NCBI GenBank assembly: GCA_963728825.1
Contig: CAVSLA010000001.1
Location: forward strand, 572,805 to 636,804
Direction of reading: 5' to 3'
Source: CAVREM01 sp963728825
Lineage (GTDB): Bacteria; Acidobacteriota; Vicinamibacteria; Vicinamibacterales; CAVVIG01
DNA length: 64,000 nt
Both the position numbers and the translations under genes were made by a program. Below the pieces are notes generated by a model that was not told the DNA's origin, made no database searches, and saw only the letters and a program-made list of their open reading frames with translations. Of the stretch, positions 1 through 8,973 are shown in pieces; position 1 is the stretch's first letter, and every line of letters starts with the position of its first letter.

Positions 1-1
1 A

Positions 2-973
2 CCGTCGGTGGTGTCGGTTGCAGCCTCGTCCCCTGACATGACCGGCAGACCACGTGCCGCCTTCGCCGACGGTCAGGCAGGCAAGTCGATGGTGGCGTAC
101 CGGTTGGTCTCGCCCGAGTTCTTCAGCGTGCTTGGTATCGATGTCCTTCGAGGCCGTGGCTTCACTCAGGCCGAGCGCAGCGTCAACGCAGGTGTGGCGG
201 TCGTATCCGAAACGGTCGGCCGCCGGCTGTGGCCGGATCGCGACGCCGTCGGCCAGGTTCTTCGTCTCGAACCTGATCCCACGTCAGACACCCGGCGCGT
301 CGACGAACCACCATTGACGCTGCGCACGTTCACGATCGTCGGGATTGCTCGCGATGTGGCTGGCTTCCGGCTGGCCGGCTTCGAGGAGGCGGGCGTCTAC
401 CTGCCGATCAGCGCTGCCGATGCCGAGACGTCGCTGACCGTTCGCGTCCACGGCGATCCCGATCAGGCGCGCCAGGCGCTGCTGCAACGCCTCACCACGA
501 TTGATCCAAATATGGGTCAGGTCATGACGTTGAGAACGATGGCAAGGATGGAAACCTACTTCTTGACGCTCGCCTTCTGGCTGACGCTGGCCCTGGGCGG
601 ACTGGCACTCGTGCTGACGTTGTCCGGCCTGTTCAGCGTGCTGTCCTATCTGGTGGAGCAGCGCACGAAGGAGATCGGCGTGCGCATCGCCCTGGGAGCG
701 TCCACAGGGAACGTCGGGCGCCTGGTGCTGGTGCAGTCGGTCCGCCCGGTCGGGCTCGGCGTCATTGCGGGCGGCAGCCTGGCGGCAGCGCTCGGAATCG
801 TCCTCATGGCGACACCTGCGGCCGCGCAGATCGGCAACATCGTGCAGGTCTTCGATCCCGTCGCCTATGCCGCCAGCCTGCTCTGCATCGTCGCGGCCTG
901 TGCGATGGCCGCCCTCATTCCGGCGCTGCGCGCCGCGCGGATCGATCCGATCGCGGCGCTCAGGCAGGATTGA
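2..973 (+). CDS. FtsX/MacB-type ABC permease, C-terminal part (cut by window edge)
   Basis: The reading frame is open at the left edge, so this is the C-terminal ~320 residues of a larger inner-membrane permease. It begins in the periplasmic MacB-like core domain (FFSVLGIDVLRGRGFT, VVSETVGRRLWPD) and then has the FtsX domain with about four membrane segments. The motif KEIGVRIALGAS after the first of these and the C-terminal end ARIDPIAALRQD are typical of acidobacterial duplicated orphan permeases (ADOP). Such proteins lack a linked ATPase here too. Substrate unknown; the family is related to macrolide/lipoprotein exporters. The next gene is convergent and only 3 bases away. Confidence 0.85.
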   Translation, partial: PSVVSVAASSPDMTGRPRAAFADGQAGKSMVAYRLVSPEFFSVLGIDVLRGRGFTQAERSVNAGVAVVSETVGRRLWPDRDAVGQVLRLEPDPTSDTRRVDEPPLTLRTFTIVGIARDVAGFRLAGFEEAGVYLPISAADAETSLTVRVHGDPDQARQALLQRLTTIDPNMGQVMTLRTMARMETYFLTLAFWLTLALGGLALVLTLSGLFSVLSYLVEQRTKEIGVRIALGASTGNVGRLVLVQSVRPVGLGVIAGGSLAAALGIVLMATPAAAQIGNIVQVFDPVAYAASLLCIVAACAMAALIPALRAARIDPIAALRQD

Positions 974-976
974 GTC

Positions 977-3025
977 TCAGGGACCGGGCGGTCCGAAGAC
1001 TCCTTCCAGGAATCCTGGCAGCGGCGCGCCGCCCGCGGCGCCGACTGCCGGAATCTCGATCATCCGGTCGTCAGCCAGACCGTCGTGGTTGCCGTCCTGC
1101 GTCGACAGCGAGTCGCCCGGATGTCCATTCGGGACGAAAATCTGCGGGTGATCGAACGGCGCCCGGCGGTAGATCACGCGCTCGTCGGTCAGGCTCTCCA
1201 TGAAAGCGACGATGGCGTCGACTTCTTCGGTCTTCAGCGTCGGAATACCCAACGGTTCGATCGGCGTGCCATCGAGCGCGGTAATTGGCGCGACGTTGCC
1301 GCCGCGGCTGTAGAACTCGACGACTTCGCGAAGCGTCCGGGCGTCTCCGTTGTGGAAGTACGGTGCTGTCAGCGCGACGTTTCTGAGCGAGGGCACTTTG
1401 AACGCGCCGTCGAGACCGAAGCCTTTGGTCACGGCGGCGCCGTCGAACATGAATCCCAAGTCGGGCAACGTCGGGAAGCGGCGGCGGCTGTGCGAGAGCG
1501 GCCCGAATGCATCAGAGGCGCCGACACCCAGATCGTCAGCCGCCGGCCGGAGACCGATGTTGTTGAAGCCTTTATCGATGATGTTGCCGTCGCGATTCCG
1601 CACCGGTCCGTTCACCGTAGCCGCGGTGATGCGCCGCACCGACGCATCGGTGAACTCGGCCAGTTCGTGGCAATTGGAGCACCTGATGTTCGTGGGGCTG
1701 CGCGTGCGGTCGTTGAACAGATGCGCCCCGAACAGCGCCAGCCGGCTGATGTGGGCCGGGTTGGTGTTGAGCCAGGGATTGAGATCGGGATCCGCCGCGG
1801 TCGGATTCTCGCGTCGAAACCGGTCCCATGGTGTGTCGTCCGACACCAGCGTCTTTTCGTAGAGCTGCACCGACAACCCCAGGAACAGCGTGAAGTTGTA
1901 CTGAATCAGCGTGTATTCATCGGTCGCCGGATCGTTGTCCGCGCGCGACACGATCGTCTTGGTTCCATCGGGCGCCACCGAAATCAGGCGGCTCGAATGC
2001 CACCAGCGTTCGTGAAACGCCAGCTTGATCATGTCGTCGTAGTTCTTGATCGAGAGACCGGGTTGTGGAAAGCGGCTCAGCGCACCAAGCACGCTGTCGG
2101 TGCGATGGACCTGCTGCTTTCCCAGAGGCCGCATGTTCTGGATCCGCTTGAACATCCTGCGTGAGGTCTTGGCGAGGTCGAGTCCGACGTCGAGCGGCGT
2201 GCGGCCGGGCGCCGACATCTCCAGGGTACTCACGATCGGCGCGACCGCCTGAGAGGCCAGGCTGGAGTTGACGAGCTCGACGCGGACCTCAACCGGCAGT
2301 CGCGGGTCGTCGGCGCGCATCACCTTCGCATTTGGATCGCGCGTCCCCAGGTGGTTGACGCCGTTGAACACATTCTCCGCGCGGCCGTCCCAGAATTGAC
2401 GATGGTTGAACACCGCGTTGAAGACCGAGGGCGTATTGCGCGGCTCGACCCGCCTGGTGTTCAGACCTGCGACGCTGAAGCTTTCTGGATCCGGGCCGTC
2501 TGCCAGGTGATGCACGCCCTGCGAGGAGACCGCATCGTTGCTGTCGGTCGCCGGATCCAGATCGCCGCGAACGCCTGGAACAGCGAGCCGGCTCAAAGGA
2601 AAGTGGGACGGCAGCAGCTGGGTATTCGGCCCGCGGTCGTTGGAGTATGTGAGGTCTGGCGTCGGCGCGTGCTTCAGACCGGGGCTCAGCTGATTCTTCG
2701 AGCGCGGATCCGCACCGGCGCGGAAGTGACAGCTCGCGCACGCTTGGACACCGTCGCTGCCCACCTGCATGTCCCAGAACAGGGCCTTCCCCAAAGCGAG
2801 CGCCGCCGCCGGATCTTTGACGAATTCACCGAGGTCGCTTTCGCTTGGACCGGGCACGGCCACGGCGCGGAGATCGCCTGGAAGAACCGCCAGGTCGGCT
2901 GACAGTGGCGGATTCGGAACCCGCGGGATGGTGACATCTTCGGCAGACATCCCACCCCCGATCGATGCGGCTGCGCACCACGACAACAAAAACACCCGTG
3001 CCTGAAACCGGTTCACTCTGAACAT
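977..3025 (-). CDS. Di-heme cytochrome c peroxidase / MauG-like protein
   Basis: A secreted 682-residue protein with an N-terminal signal sequence (about residues 1-28) and two CXXCH heme-binding motifs, CASCH at residues 96-100 and CSNCH at 449-453. This arrangement belongs to the bacterial di-heme peroxidase/MauG superfamily, which reduces H2O2 or oxidises partner substrates in the periplasm. It is about twice the length of classical CcpA (~330 residues), with a long insert between the hemes, so it is more likely a MauG-like or uncharacterised subfamily member than a plain peroxidase. A TTG four codons upstream is possible, but the ATG used here follows GAGG at good spacing. It stands alone between convergent and co-directional neighbours. 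Confidence 0.82.
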   Translation of the reverse strand: MFRVNRFQARVFLLSWCAAASIGGGMSAEDVTIPRVPNPPLSADLAVLPGDLRAVAVPGPSESDLGEFVKDPAAALALGKALFWDMQVGSDGVQACASCHFRAGADPRSKNQLSPGLKHAPTPDLTYSNDRGPNTQLLPSHFPLSRLAVPGVRGDLDPATDSNDAVSSQGVHHLADGPDPESFSVAGLNTRRVEPRNTPSVFNAVFNHRQFWDGRAENVFNGVNHLGTRDPNAKVMRADDPRLPVEVRVELVNSSLASQAVAPIVSTLEMSAPGRTPLDVGLDLAKTSRRMFKRIQNMRPLGKQQVHRTDSVLGALSRFPQPGLSIKNYDDMIKLAFHERWWHSSRLISVAPDGTKTIVSRADNDPATDEYTLIQYNFTLFLGLSVQLYEKTLVSDDTPWDRFRRENPTAADPDLNPWLNTNPAHISRLALFGAHLFNDRTRSPTNIRCSNCHELAEFTDASVRRITAATVNGPVRNRDGNIIDKGFNNIGLRPAADDLGVGASDAFGPLSHSRRRFPTLPDLGFMFDGAAVTKGFGLDGAFKVPSLRNVALTAPYFHNGDARTLREVVEFYSRGGNVAPITALDGTPIEPLGIPTLKTEEVDAIVAFMESLTDERVIYRRAPFDHPQIFVPNGHPGDSLSTQDGNHDGLADDRMIEIPAVGAAGGAPLPGFLEGVFGPPGP

Positions 3026-3170
3026 GGTGCCTCGCAACCTTCCGGCGCGTTCTACCTGTACGCGCTGAAACCCGATGGATTTGAAGAACTTTGCCGCGTC
3101 GACACCATACGCGACGTTCGAGCGAAATTCAGCTCAACCGTTTCACGATTTCTCGTTTTTTCTGCGTGGG

Positions 3171-3677
3171 CTACTGCAAGCCGCCGCGCACTGACGTGAT
3201 GCGCTGCGTGTTGAAGCCAAGCCAGTGCATGCGGCCGATGTAGCGCGCGTGTTCGACCTTGATGCAGCGATCCATGATGACCGACACGCCGCCGGCCTCA
3301 GCGATGCGCGCGCCTTCCTCGTTGATCACGCCGAACTGGCACCAGATGTTGCCGGCCTGGATCTTCACCGCCTCGGCGGCAATCGCGGGCAACGCGTCCG
3401 GGGCGCGGAAGACGTTGACAATGTCGATGGGCACCGGAACGTCGGCGAGGCTCTTCAAACTCTTCTCGCCGAGGATCTCCGTTTCGCGCGGGTTCACCGG
3501 AATCACCCGGTAGCCATGCCGTTTGAGGTAGTAGCCGACGAAGTAGCTCGCCCGCAGCTCATTTTTCGACAGTCCGACGACCGCGATGGTCTTCGCGTTG
3601 TGAAGCACCCGCTGAATGGCCGTTGGATCCTGATAGCGCGTCAGATCGAACGCCGATCGGTTGGGAGAGGAGGTCAT
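3171..3677 (-). CDS. CoA-binding domain protein (YccU-like)
   Basis: A 168-residue cytoplasmic protein made of a single Rossmann-fold CoA-binding domain. The nucleotide-binding strand and loop IAVVGLSKNELRASY lies near residues 31-46, followed by GYRVIPVNPRETEILGE and the conserved IWCQFGVINEEGA segment. Relatives resemble the CoA-binding domain of succinyl-CoA synthetase alpha but have no ligase domain, and their role is unknown. Its ATG overlaps the end of metY by 4 bases (ATGA), making it the last gene of a metX-metY-yccU-like operon. A link to acyl-CoA used by MetX is conceivable but is inference. Confidence 0.85.
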   Translation of the reverse strand: MTSSPNRSAFDLTRYQDPTAIQRVLHNAKTIAVVGLSKNELRASYFVGYYLKRHGYRVIPVNPRETEILGEKSLKSLADVPVPIDIVNVFRAPDALPAIAAEAVKIQAGNIWCQFGVINEEGARIAEAGGVSVIMDRCIKVEHARYIGRMHWLGFNTQRITSVRGGLQ

Positions 3678-4990
3678 CGCGCCGCCGCTTCGGTCGACGC
3701 CGCCGCGGCGGCTCGTGCGAAGCCCTGTTCAAGGTCCCAGATCAGATCGTCGATCGACTCGGTGCCGACTGAGAGCCGGATGGTTCCCGGGCCCACCCCC
3801 GCCGCCCGCAGCTCATCGTCGTTGAGCTGGCGGTGCGTGGTGCTGGCCGGATGAATGATCAGGCTCTTCGAGTCCCCGACGTTGGCGAGATGCGACCACA
3901 ACGTGACGCCCCGGATGAAATCCTGTCCCGCCGCCCGGCCGCCGCGACAGTCGAAGGAAAACACCGCTCCGGCGCCGCGCGGCAGGTACTTGTCCACCAG
4001 CGTCCGGTAGCGGCTGGCGGGCAGGCCGGGATAGGTCACGTTGGACGCGAGCTCGTGCGACACGAGGTAGCTCGCGACCGCCACGGCATTGTCGACGTGC
4101 CGCGCCATTCGCAAGGACAGCGTTTCGAGGCCCTGCAGGAACAGGAACGCGTTGAACGGGCTCATCGCCGCGCCCAGGTCGCGCAGGGTTTCGGCGCGCA
4201 GCTTCATCAGATATCCGTAGGTGCCGAACGTCTCGTGGAACTGCAGCCCGTGATAGGCGGGAGACGGATCGGCAATCACCGGAAAGCGCCCGTTGGACCA
4301 GTTGAACGCACCGGATTCCACGACCACCCCGCCGATACTGGTGCCATGCCCGCCGATGAATTTCGTCGCCGAGTGCAGGACGATGTCGGCGCCCCATTCG
4401 ATCGGGCGGCAGAGATACGGCGTGGCAAAGGTGTTGTCGACGATGAGCGGCAGCTGGTGCTCGTGGGCGATCGCCGCGATCGCTTCGATGTCGAGCACGT
4501 TACCGCCGGGATTGCCGATCGTCTCGCCGTAAAACGCCTTGGTGTTGGCGCGCACGGCGCCGCGCCACGCGCCGGGATCGTCAGGATTGACCCAGGTCAG
4601 CTCCACCGACATCTTGCGCAGCAGGTGCTTGAACTGGTTGACCGTGCCGCCGTAGAGCGCGGCCGAGGACACGACGTGATCGCCCGGCTGGAGCAGCGTG
4701 AAGAGCGCGGCGGCCTGCGCGGCAATCCCGCTCGCGAACGCGACCGCGCCACAGCCGCCCTCGAGGTTGGCCATCCGCTCCTCGAACACCGCGACGGTCG
4801 GATTCATGATGCGTGAATAGGTGTTGCCGTACTCCTGCAGGTTGAAGTACGCGGCGGCCGATTCCGGATCCTCGAACACGTAGCTGGTCGTCTGATAGAT
4901 CGGCACGGCGCGCGCACCGGTGTTCGGGTCGGGACGCTGGCCGGCGTGCACCTGACGCGTTTCGAACCCGAACTCGCGAGCTTCCTCCAT
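3674..4990 (-). CDS. metY: O-acetylhomoserine sulfhydrylase (aminocarboxypropyltransferase)
   Basis: A 438-residue PLP enzyme of the Cys/Met metabolism family. It condenses O-acetylhomoserine with sulfide to form homocysteine in direct-sulfurylation methionine synthesis. The PLP lysine is K210 in VLHSATKFIGGHG, and the cofactor-phosphate region (FASGIAAQAAAL, residues 85-96) and the VDNTFATPYL motif (184-193) are present. Its length matches the MetY subgroup (~430) rather than the ~390-residue MetB/MetC enzymes. It lies 8 bases downstream of metX and overlaps the next gene, so the three are almost certainly co-transcribed. The start follows an AGGAG-like sequence inside the metX-metY gap. Confidence 0.95.
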   Translation of the reverse strand: MEEAREFGFETRQVHAGQRPDPNTGARAVPIYQTTSYVFEDPESAAAYFNLQEYGNTYSRIMNPTVAVFEERMANLEGGCGAVAFASGIAAQAAALFTLLQPGDHVVSSAALYGGTVNQFKHLLRKMSVELTWVNPDDPGAWRGAVRANTKAFYGETIGNPGGNVLDIEAIAAIAHEHQLPLIVDNTFATPYLCRPIEWGADIVLHSATKFIGGHGTSIGGVVVESGAFNWSNGRFPVIADPSPAYHGLQFHETFGTYGYLMKLRAETLRDLGAAMSPFNAFLFLQGLETLSLRMARHVDNAVAVASYLVSHELASNVTYPGLPASRYRTLVDKYLPRGAGAVFSFDCRGGRAAGQDFIRGVTLWSHLANVGDSKSLIIHPASTTHRQLNDDELRAAGVGPGTIRLSVGTESIDDLIWDLEQGFARAAAAASTEAAAR

Positions 4991-4998
4991 ACGGTCTC

Positions 4999-6204
4999 CT
5001 ACGTGATCTGGCGGGCGAGAAACTGCTGGATCATAGGCGTCTGGCGCGCTTCCTCCAAGAGGAAGCAGTCGTGGCCGTACGGCGCCTCGATGACGTGCAG
5101 CTCGACGTCCTTGCCGAGCGCGCGCAGCGCCGCGGCCAGCTCCTCCGATCCCGAGGGCGGATAGAGCCAGTCGGAGCTGAACGCGATGAGCAGCGTGCGC
5201 GCCGAGATGGTGCCCACCGCATCTCTGAGCCGGCCGTTGCCGTACTGTCTGGCCAGGTCGAAATACGTCAGCGCCCGCGACGTGTACAAGTAGGTGTTGG
5301 CGTCGAACCGTTTGACGAACGTCTCCGCCTGGTGCCGCAGGTAGTTCTCCACCTCGAACTCGGGATCGGTCAGCGTGTAACGGATGTCACTCGCCGATTG
5401 CAGGCGCCTGGCGAATTTGTCACCCAGCGACTTCGCCGAGAGATAGGTGATGTGGCCGACCATGCGCGCCACGCCCATGCCGGCGTTCGGCGCGCGGCCG
5501 GTCCCGTAGTAGTGACCGCCCTGCCAGTCCGGATCGGCCATGATCGCGCTGCGGGCAATCGCATTCCAGGCGACGCCCTGCGGCTGCAGCGCGTGCGTGC
5601 TCGCGATCGCGACGATCGCGTCGACGTCGCCGGGATACAGGATCGCCCACTCGAACGCCTGCATCCCGCCGAGCGATCCGCCGGCGACGGCGGCGAGCCG
5701 GGCGATCCCGAGCTCGTGCAGGAACGCCCGCTCGGCGCGCACCATGTCGGCGACGGTGATCACCGGGAAATCCGATCCGTACGGCCGGGCCGTCGCCGGA
5801 TTCAGGGACGAGGGACCGGTCGTCCCGCGGCAACCTCCGAGCAGGTTGGTGCTGACGACGTAGTAGCGATCGGTGTCGAACGCCTTGCCCGGACCGATCA
5901 TCCCGTCCCACCAGCCGAGACCCTTCCCCGCACTGCCGTCCCGGTCCTCCGCCGCGAACCCGTCCCGGGTGCTTTCCGGCGGCGGCGTCCCCGCAAAACC
6001 GGCCGCATGTGCGTCGCCACTGAGCGCATGACAGACGAGAATGACGTTGTCACGCGCCGGCGCCAGCGTCCCGTAGGTCTCGTAGGCGATACGGATGGGG
6101 TGGAGGATCCGGCCGCAATCGAGCGCAAGGGGCGTCGGCAGATCGAGAAACCGCGTTTCGACCGTCCCGACCGACCCGGCGGCAGCCTTCATCGGCGCGA
6201 TCAT
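4999..6204 (-). CDS. metX: Homoserine O-acetyltransferase
   Basis: A 401-residue alpha/beta-hydrolase-fold acyltransferase that activates homoserine with acetyl-CoA as the first step of methionine synthesis. The nucleophile elbow is GGSLGGMQ with S177, and the other triad members are the Asp in SSDWLYPP and the His in the C-terminal YGHDCFLLE. The partner metY follows directly, fitting acetyl- rather than succinyl-homoserine, although acyl donor choice cannot be proven from sequence. An alternative Met at residue 5 exists. The 82-base gap to the divergent OsmC gene must hold both promoters; no known SAM riboswitch pattern was recognised there. Confidence 0.95.
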   Translation of the reverse strand: MIAPMKAAAGSVGTVETRFLDLPTPLALDCGRILHPIRIAYETYGTLAPARDNVILVCHALSGDAHAAGFAGTPPPESTRDGFAAEDRDGSAGKGLGWWDGMIGPGKAFDTDRYYVVSTNLLGGCRGTTGPSSLNPATARPYGSDFPVITVADMVRAERAFLHELGIARLAAVAGGSLGGMQAFEWAILYPGDVDAIVAIASTHALQPQGVAWNAIARSAIMADPDWQGGHYYGTGRAPNAGMGVARMVGHITYLSAKSLGDKFARRLQSASDIRYTLTDPEFEVENYLRHQAETFVKRFDANTYLYTSRALTYFDLARQYGNGRLRDAVGTISARTLLIAFSSDWLYPPSGSEELAAALRALGKDVELHVIEAPYGHDCFLLEEARQTPMIQQFLARQIT

Positions 6205-6286
6205 ATCGCTGTCTTACCTGAGCGTTGATCGCCGAGGTATGATCCGGGGCTTCCGCCAAGGCACTGACAAACGAAAGGGGCTCACG

Positions 6287-6841
6287 ATGGCAATGACGAC
6301 AGTCAACAACGGTGTGAACGTCCAGGCGCTGCTCGATGCACGGGAGGCGTTGAAGGGCGCCCCGGAAGCCGCCAAGTTCGCGTGGCGGGCGACCTGCAAG
6401 TGGCAGAACGGCACGCACAGCCGGTCGAAGGTGCAGGGGTTCTTCGGACTCGGTCAGGAACAGCAGCACAAGACCGAAACCTCGTTCGAGGCTGATCATC
6501 CGGAGATCTTCGCGTCGGAAGATCACGGCATCACGCCGGTTGAATACCTCCTGGTCGGCCTGGCCAGCTGCCTCACCGCTGGTGTGGCCGCGGTCGCGCA
6601 GAATCGCGGCATTCAGCTGCGATCGATCGAGTCGAAGGTCGAAGGCAAGATGGACATCCGCGGCATTCTCGGCATCGACAGCGACGTCCGGAACGGCTAC
6701 GACGACATCAAGGTCACGTTCAAGATCGACGCGGACGCGTCGAAGAAAGACATCGAGGCGCTCGTCGCGCAGTCGCAGAAGCGCTCGGCGGTCTACGACG
6801 CCATCACCAACCCGGTCAACGTCACCGTCGAGGTGGCGTAG
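6287..6841 (+). CDS. OsmC family protein (peroxide/organic hydroperoxide reductase-like)
   Basis: A 184-residue OsmC-fold protein. It contains the family core ITPVEYLLVGLASCLTAGVAAVA, with one of the usual two cysteines visible as SCLT, and the following strand-helix region IQLRSIESKVEGKMDIRG. OsmC/Ohr proteins reduce hydroperoxides using paired cysteines. The first conserved cysteine position is not obvious here, so a redox role is uncertain. The start chosen is the ATG 6 bases after the strong site AAAGGGG at 6274-6280; a longer frame upstream overlaps metX and is not needed. It is divergent from metX and followed 13 bases later by a flavoprotein gene that may be co-transcribed. Confidence 0.88.
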   Translation: MAMTTVNNGVNVQALLDAREALKGAPEAAKFAWRATCKWQNGTHSRSKVQGFFGLGQEQQHKTETSFEADHPEIFASEDHGITPVEYLLVGLASCLTAGVAAVAQNRGIQLRSIESKVEGKMDIRGILGIDSDVRNGYDDIKVTFKIDADASKKDIEALVAQSQKRSAVYDAITNPVNVTVEVA

Positions 6842-6854
6842 CGGGAGCTGAGTC

Positions 6855-8102
6855 ATCGAACGGGTCACCACGGTCGTCATCGGGGCCGGCCATGCCGGCC
6901 TCTCCGCGAGCCGCTGCCTCGCGGCGCGGTCGATCGATCACGTGGTGCTCGAGCGCGGCGAGGTCGCGAATTCCTGGCGCACCGAGCGGTGGGACTCGCT
7001 GCGGCTTCTGACGCCGAACTGGCAGAGCCGTCTGCCCGGATATCGGTACGAGGGTGCGGATCCGGACGGCTACATGACCATGCGCGAGGTGGTGGATTTC
7101 ATCTCGCGTTTTGCCGCCGTGTCGGATGCGCCCGTGCGGACCCACACCGCCGTCACCGCTGTCAGACCGGCTGACGAGGGCTTCCACATCGCGACCGGCA
7201 CCGGCGACCTCCGGTGCCGGGCTCTCGTGCTGGCGAGCGGCGCCTGCAATGTGCCGAGCGTGCCCGCCATGCGAGCGGGATTGCCGTCATCGATTCCCTG
7301 TTTCACACCGTTCGACTATCGCAATCCCGGCCGCCTCCCGGACGGTGGCGTGCTCGTCGTCGGTGCGTCGGCGACCGGCGTGCAGCTCGCTGACGAGATC
7401 CAGCGGTCGGGCCGGCCCGTCACGCTGTCGGTCGGCGAACATGTGCGGCTGCCGAGAACGTATCGAGGACGCGATGTGCTCTGGTGGATGGACGCGTCCG
7501 GTGTGTGGAACCAGCGCTACGACGAAATCGATGATCTGATGCGCGCTCGAAGTCTGCCCTCGCCGCAGCTCGTCGGCACACCGGAACGGACGACACTCGA
7601 TCTCAACGCGCTCACCGGGATCGGTGTCGAGCTGGTGGGACGTCTGTCCGCCGTGCGCGACGGTCGAGTGTTGTTCTCGGGAGGGCTGCGCAATCAGTTC
7701 GCGCTGGCCGATCTGAAGATGGAGCGGCTGCTGGACACATTCGATGACTGGGCCCGCAGCAGCGGCTCGGACGGCGCCGTCGCGGCACCGGAACGCTTCG
7801 AGGCGACCCGCGTGCCCGCCTCCTCACGGCTGCACCTCGACCTGAAGAGCGGTGAGATTCGATCGATCGTATGGGCGACGGGCTTTCGGCCCGACTACAG
7901 CTGGCTCCACCTCCCCGTGCTCGACGCCAAAGGCTACCTTCGCCATCACGGCGGCGTCGTCGATGCGCCGGGTCTCTACGCCCTGGGCCTGCCGCTCCTT
8001 CGCCGGCGCAAGTCCAGTTTCATTCATGGCGCGGAGGATGACGCCCGCGAGGTGATCGATCATCTGGCTCGATATCTGGGTGTCTCGATGCCCGAGAAAT
8101 GA
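6855..8102 (+). CDS. NAD(P)/FAD-dependent monooxygenase-like flavoprotein (probable ATC start)
   Basis: About 415 residues related to flavin-containing monooxygenases and the CzcO-type putative K+ transport oxidoreductases. The FAD dinucleotide motif VIGAGHAG lies at residues 9-16, a second Rossmann motif VVGASATGVQLADEI marks the NAD(P) domain, and the C-terminal ATGFRPDYSWL motif is typical. No ATG, GTG or TTG lies upstream of the FAD motif: a stop at 6849-6851 closes the frame and only GTC ATC GAA follow. The first ordinary start, GTG at 6942, would delete the FAD motif. ATC at 6855, 7 bases after GGGAG, is the best start. It is probably in an operon with the OsmC gene. Confidence 0.83.
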   Translation: MERVTTVVIGAGHAGLSASRCLAARSIDHVVLERGEVANSWRTERWDSLRLLTPNWQSRLPGYRYEGADPDGYMTMREVVDFISRFAAVSDAPVRTHTAVTAVRPADEGFHIATGTGDLRCRALVLASGACNVPSVPAMRAGLPSSIPCFTPFDYRNPGRLPDGGVLVVGASATGVQLADEIQRSGRPVTLSVGEHVRLPRTYRGRDVLWWMDASGVWNQRYDEIDDLMRARSLPSPQLVGTPERTTLDLNALTGIGVELVGRLSAVRDGRVLFSGGLRNQFALADLKMERLLDTFDDWARSSGSDGAVAAPERFEATRVPASSRLHLDLKSGEIRSIVWATGFRPDYSWLHLPVLDAKGYLRHHGGVVDAPGLYALGLPLLRRRKSSFIHGAEDDAREVIDHLARYLGVSMPEK

Positions 8103-8318
8103 TCCAAAGTGGAACGTTTTCCAGTAAACGTCATGGACTGCGTCACTTCCATCTGTTCATCGGGTTGAATAACGTGATTTGTGCTCTAGAACGGCACACG
8201 ACCCGTTCACACGACCTGCTCATAAACGATCCCGCAATCTACTGAAATAACTGCACTTATAGCCCAGGCCGCCGCTTGGGTGACGCTGGCGGGCCGCTTG
8301 CTCATCAGCAGTCGACCT

Positions 8319-8954
8319 ATGCACGCCGGTCGTGTCTTGACGCGCATTTCACAGATGTTCCGGGCGAGGCCGCGCCTCTGGCTTGGCGTCCTCACGACGA
8401 TCTGGCTCGGAACCGCCGGCGGCGGCCTGTGGCTGCTGTGGCAGTACGACAACACGCCCGGGCAGAGCGCCAACGCGCCCGCACACTGGCCGACGGTATC
8501 GAAGCTCACACCAGCGACCGATCGGCCGACGGTGGTGATGCTCGCGCATCCGCACTGCACCTGCACGCGTGCCAGCCTCGGTGAGCTTGCGGAGGCAATC
8601 GCACGCGCGCCCGTTCCGCCCCGCACCTACGTGCTGTTCATCGCGCCCACCCAGTTCGGCACGGGCTGGGAAACCACTGATCTGTGGCGCACCGCGGCCA
8701 GTCTCCCAGGCGCTACCGTCGTGCGCGACGACGACGGACGGGAAGCGCAGCACTTTGGCGCCGCGACGTCGGGCCAGACACTCCTTTACGACGCGGACGG
8801 CCGGCTGGCGTTCAGCGGCGGAATCACGGGCGCGCGCGCCCATCCTGGCGACAACCCGGGCCGGCAATCGCTGGTCGCACTGTTGAACCGTGAGCCAGCC
8901 AAGCGCAGCGGCACGAACGTGTTCGGCTGTCCGCTGTTCGCCACCGGCAGTTGA
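8319..8954 (+). CDS. Membrane-anchored thioredoxin-like protein (RedB-like)
   Basis: A ~211-residue protein with one N-terminal membrane segment (LWLGVLTTIWLGTAGGGLWLLW) followed by an extracytoplasmic domain resembling thioredoxin. It has a CXC motif in HPHCTCTRASLGEL where the active-site helix would start, then strands ending in TLLYDADGRLAFSGGIT. Similar proteins named RedB are often found beside sensor kinases; their biochemical role is not established. The start is uncertain: GTG 8280, ATG 8319 and ATG 8355 are all in frame and none has a convincing ribosome site. It lies 19 bases upstream of the histidine kinase gene, suggesting it senses or conditions the signal for that kinase. Confidence 0.72.
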   Translation: MHAGRVLTRISQMFRARPRLWLGVLTTIWLGTAGGGLWLLWQYDNTPGQSANAPAHWPTVSKLTPATDRPTVVMLAHPHCTCTRASLGELAEAIARAPVPPRTYVLFIAPTQFGTGWETTDLWRTAASLPGATVVRDDDGREAQHFGAATSGQTLLYDADGRLAFSGGITGARAHPGDNPGRQSLVALLNREPAKRSGTNVFGCPLFATGS

Positions 8955-8973
8955 AACAGATATTGAGACTTCC

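Noticed and set aside
6205..6286. SAM riboswitch in front of metX
   Set aside because: The 82-base gap is too short for most classes and shows none of their core sequences.
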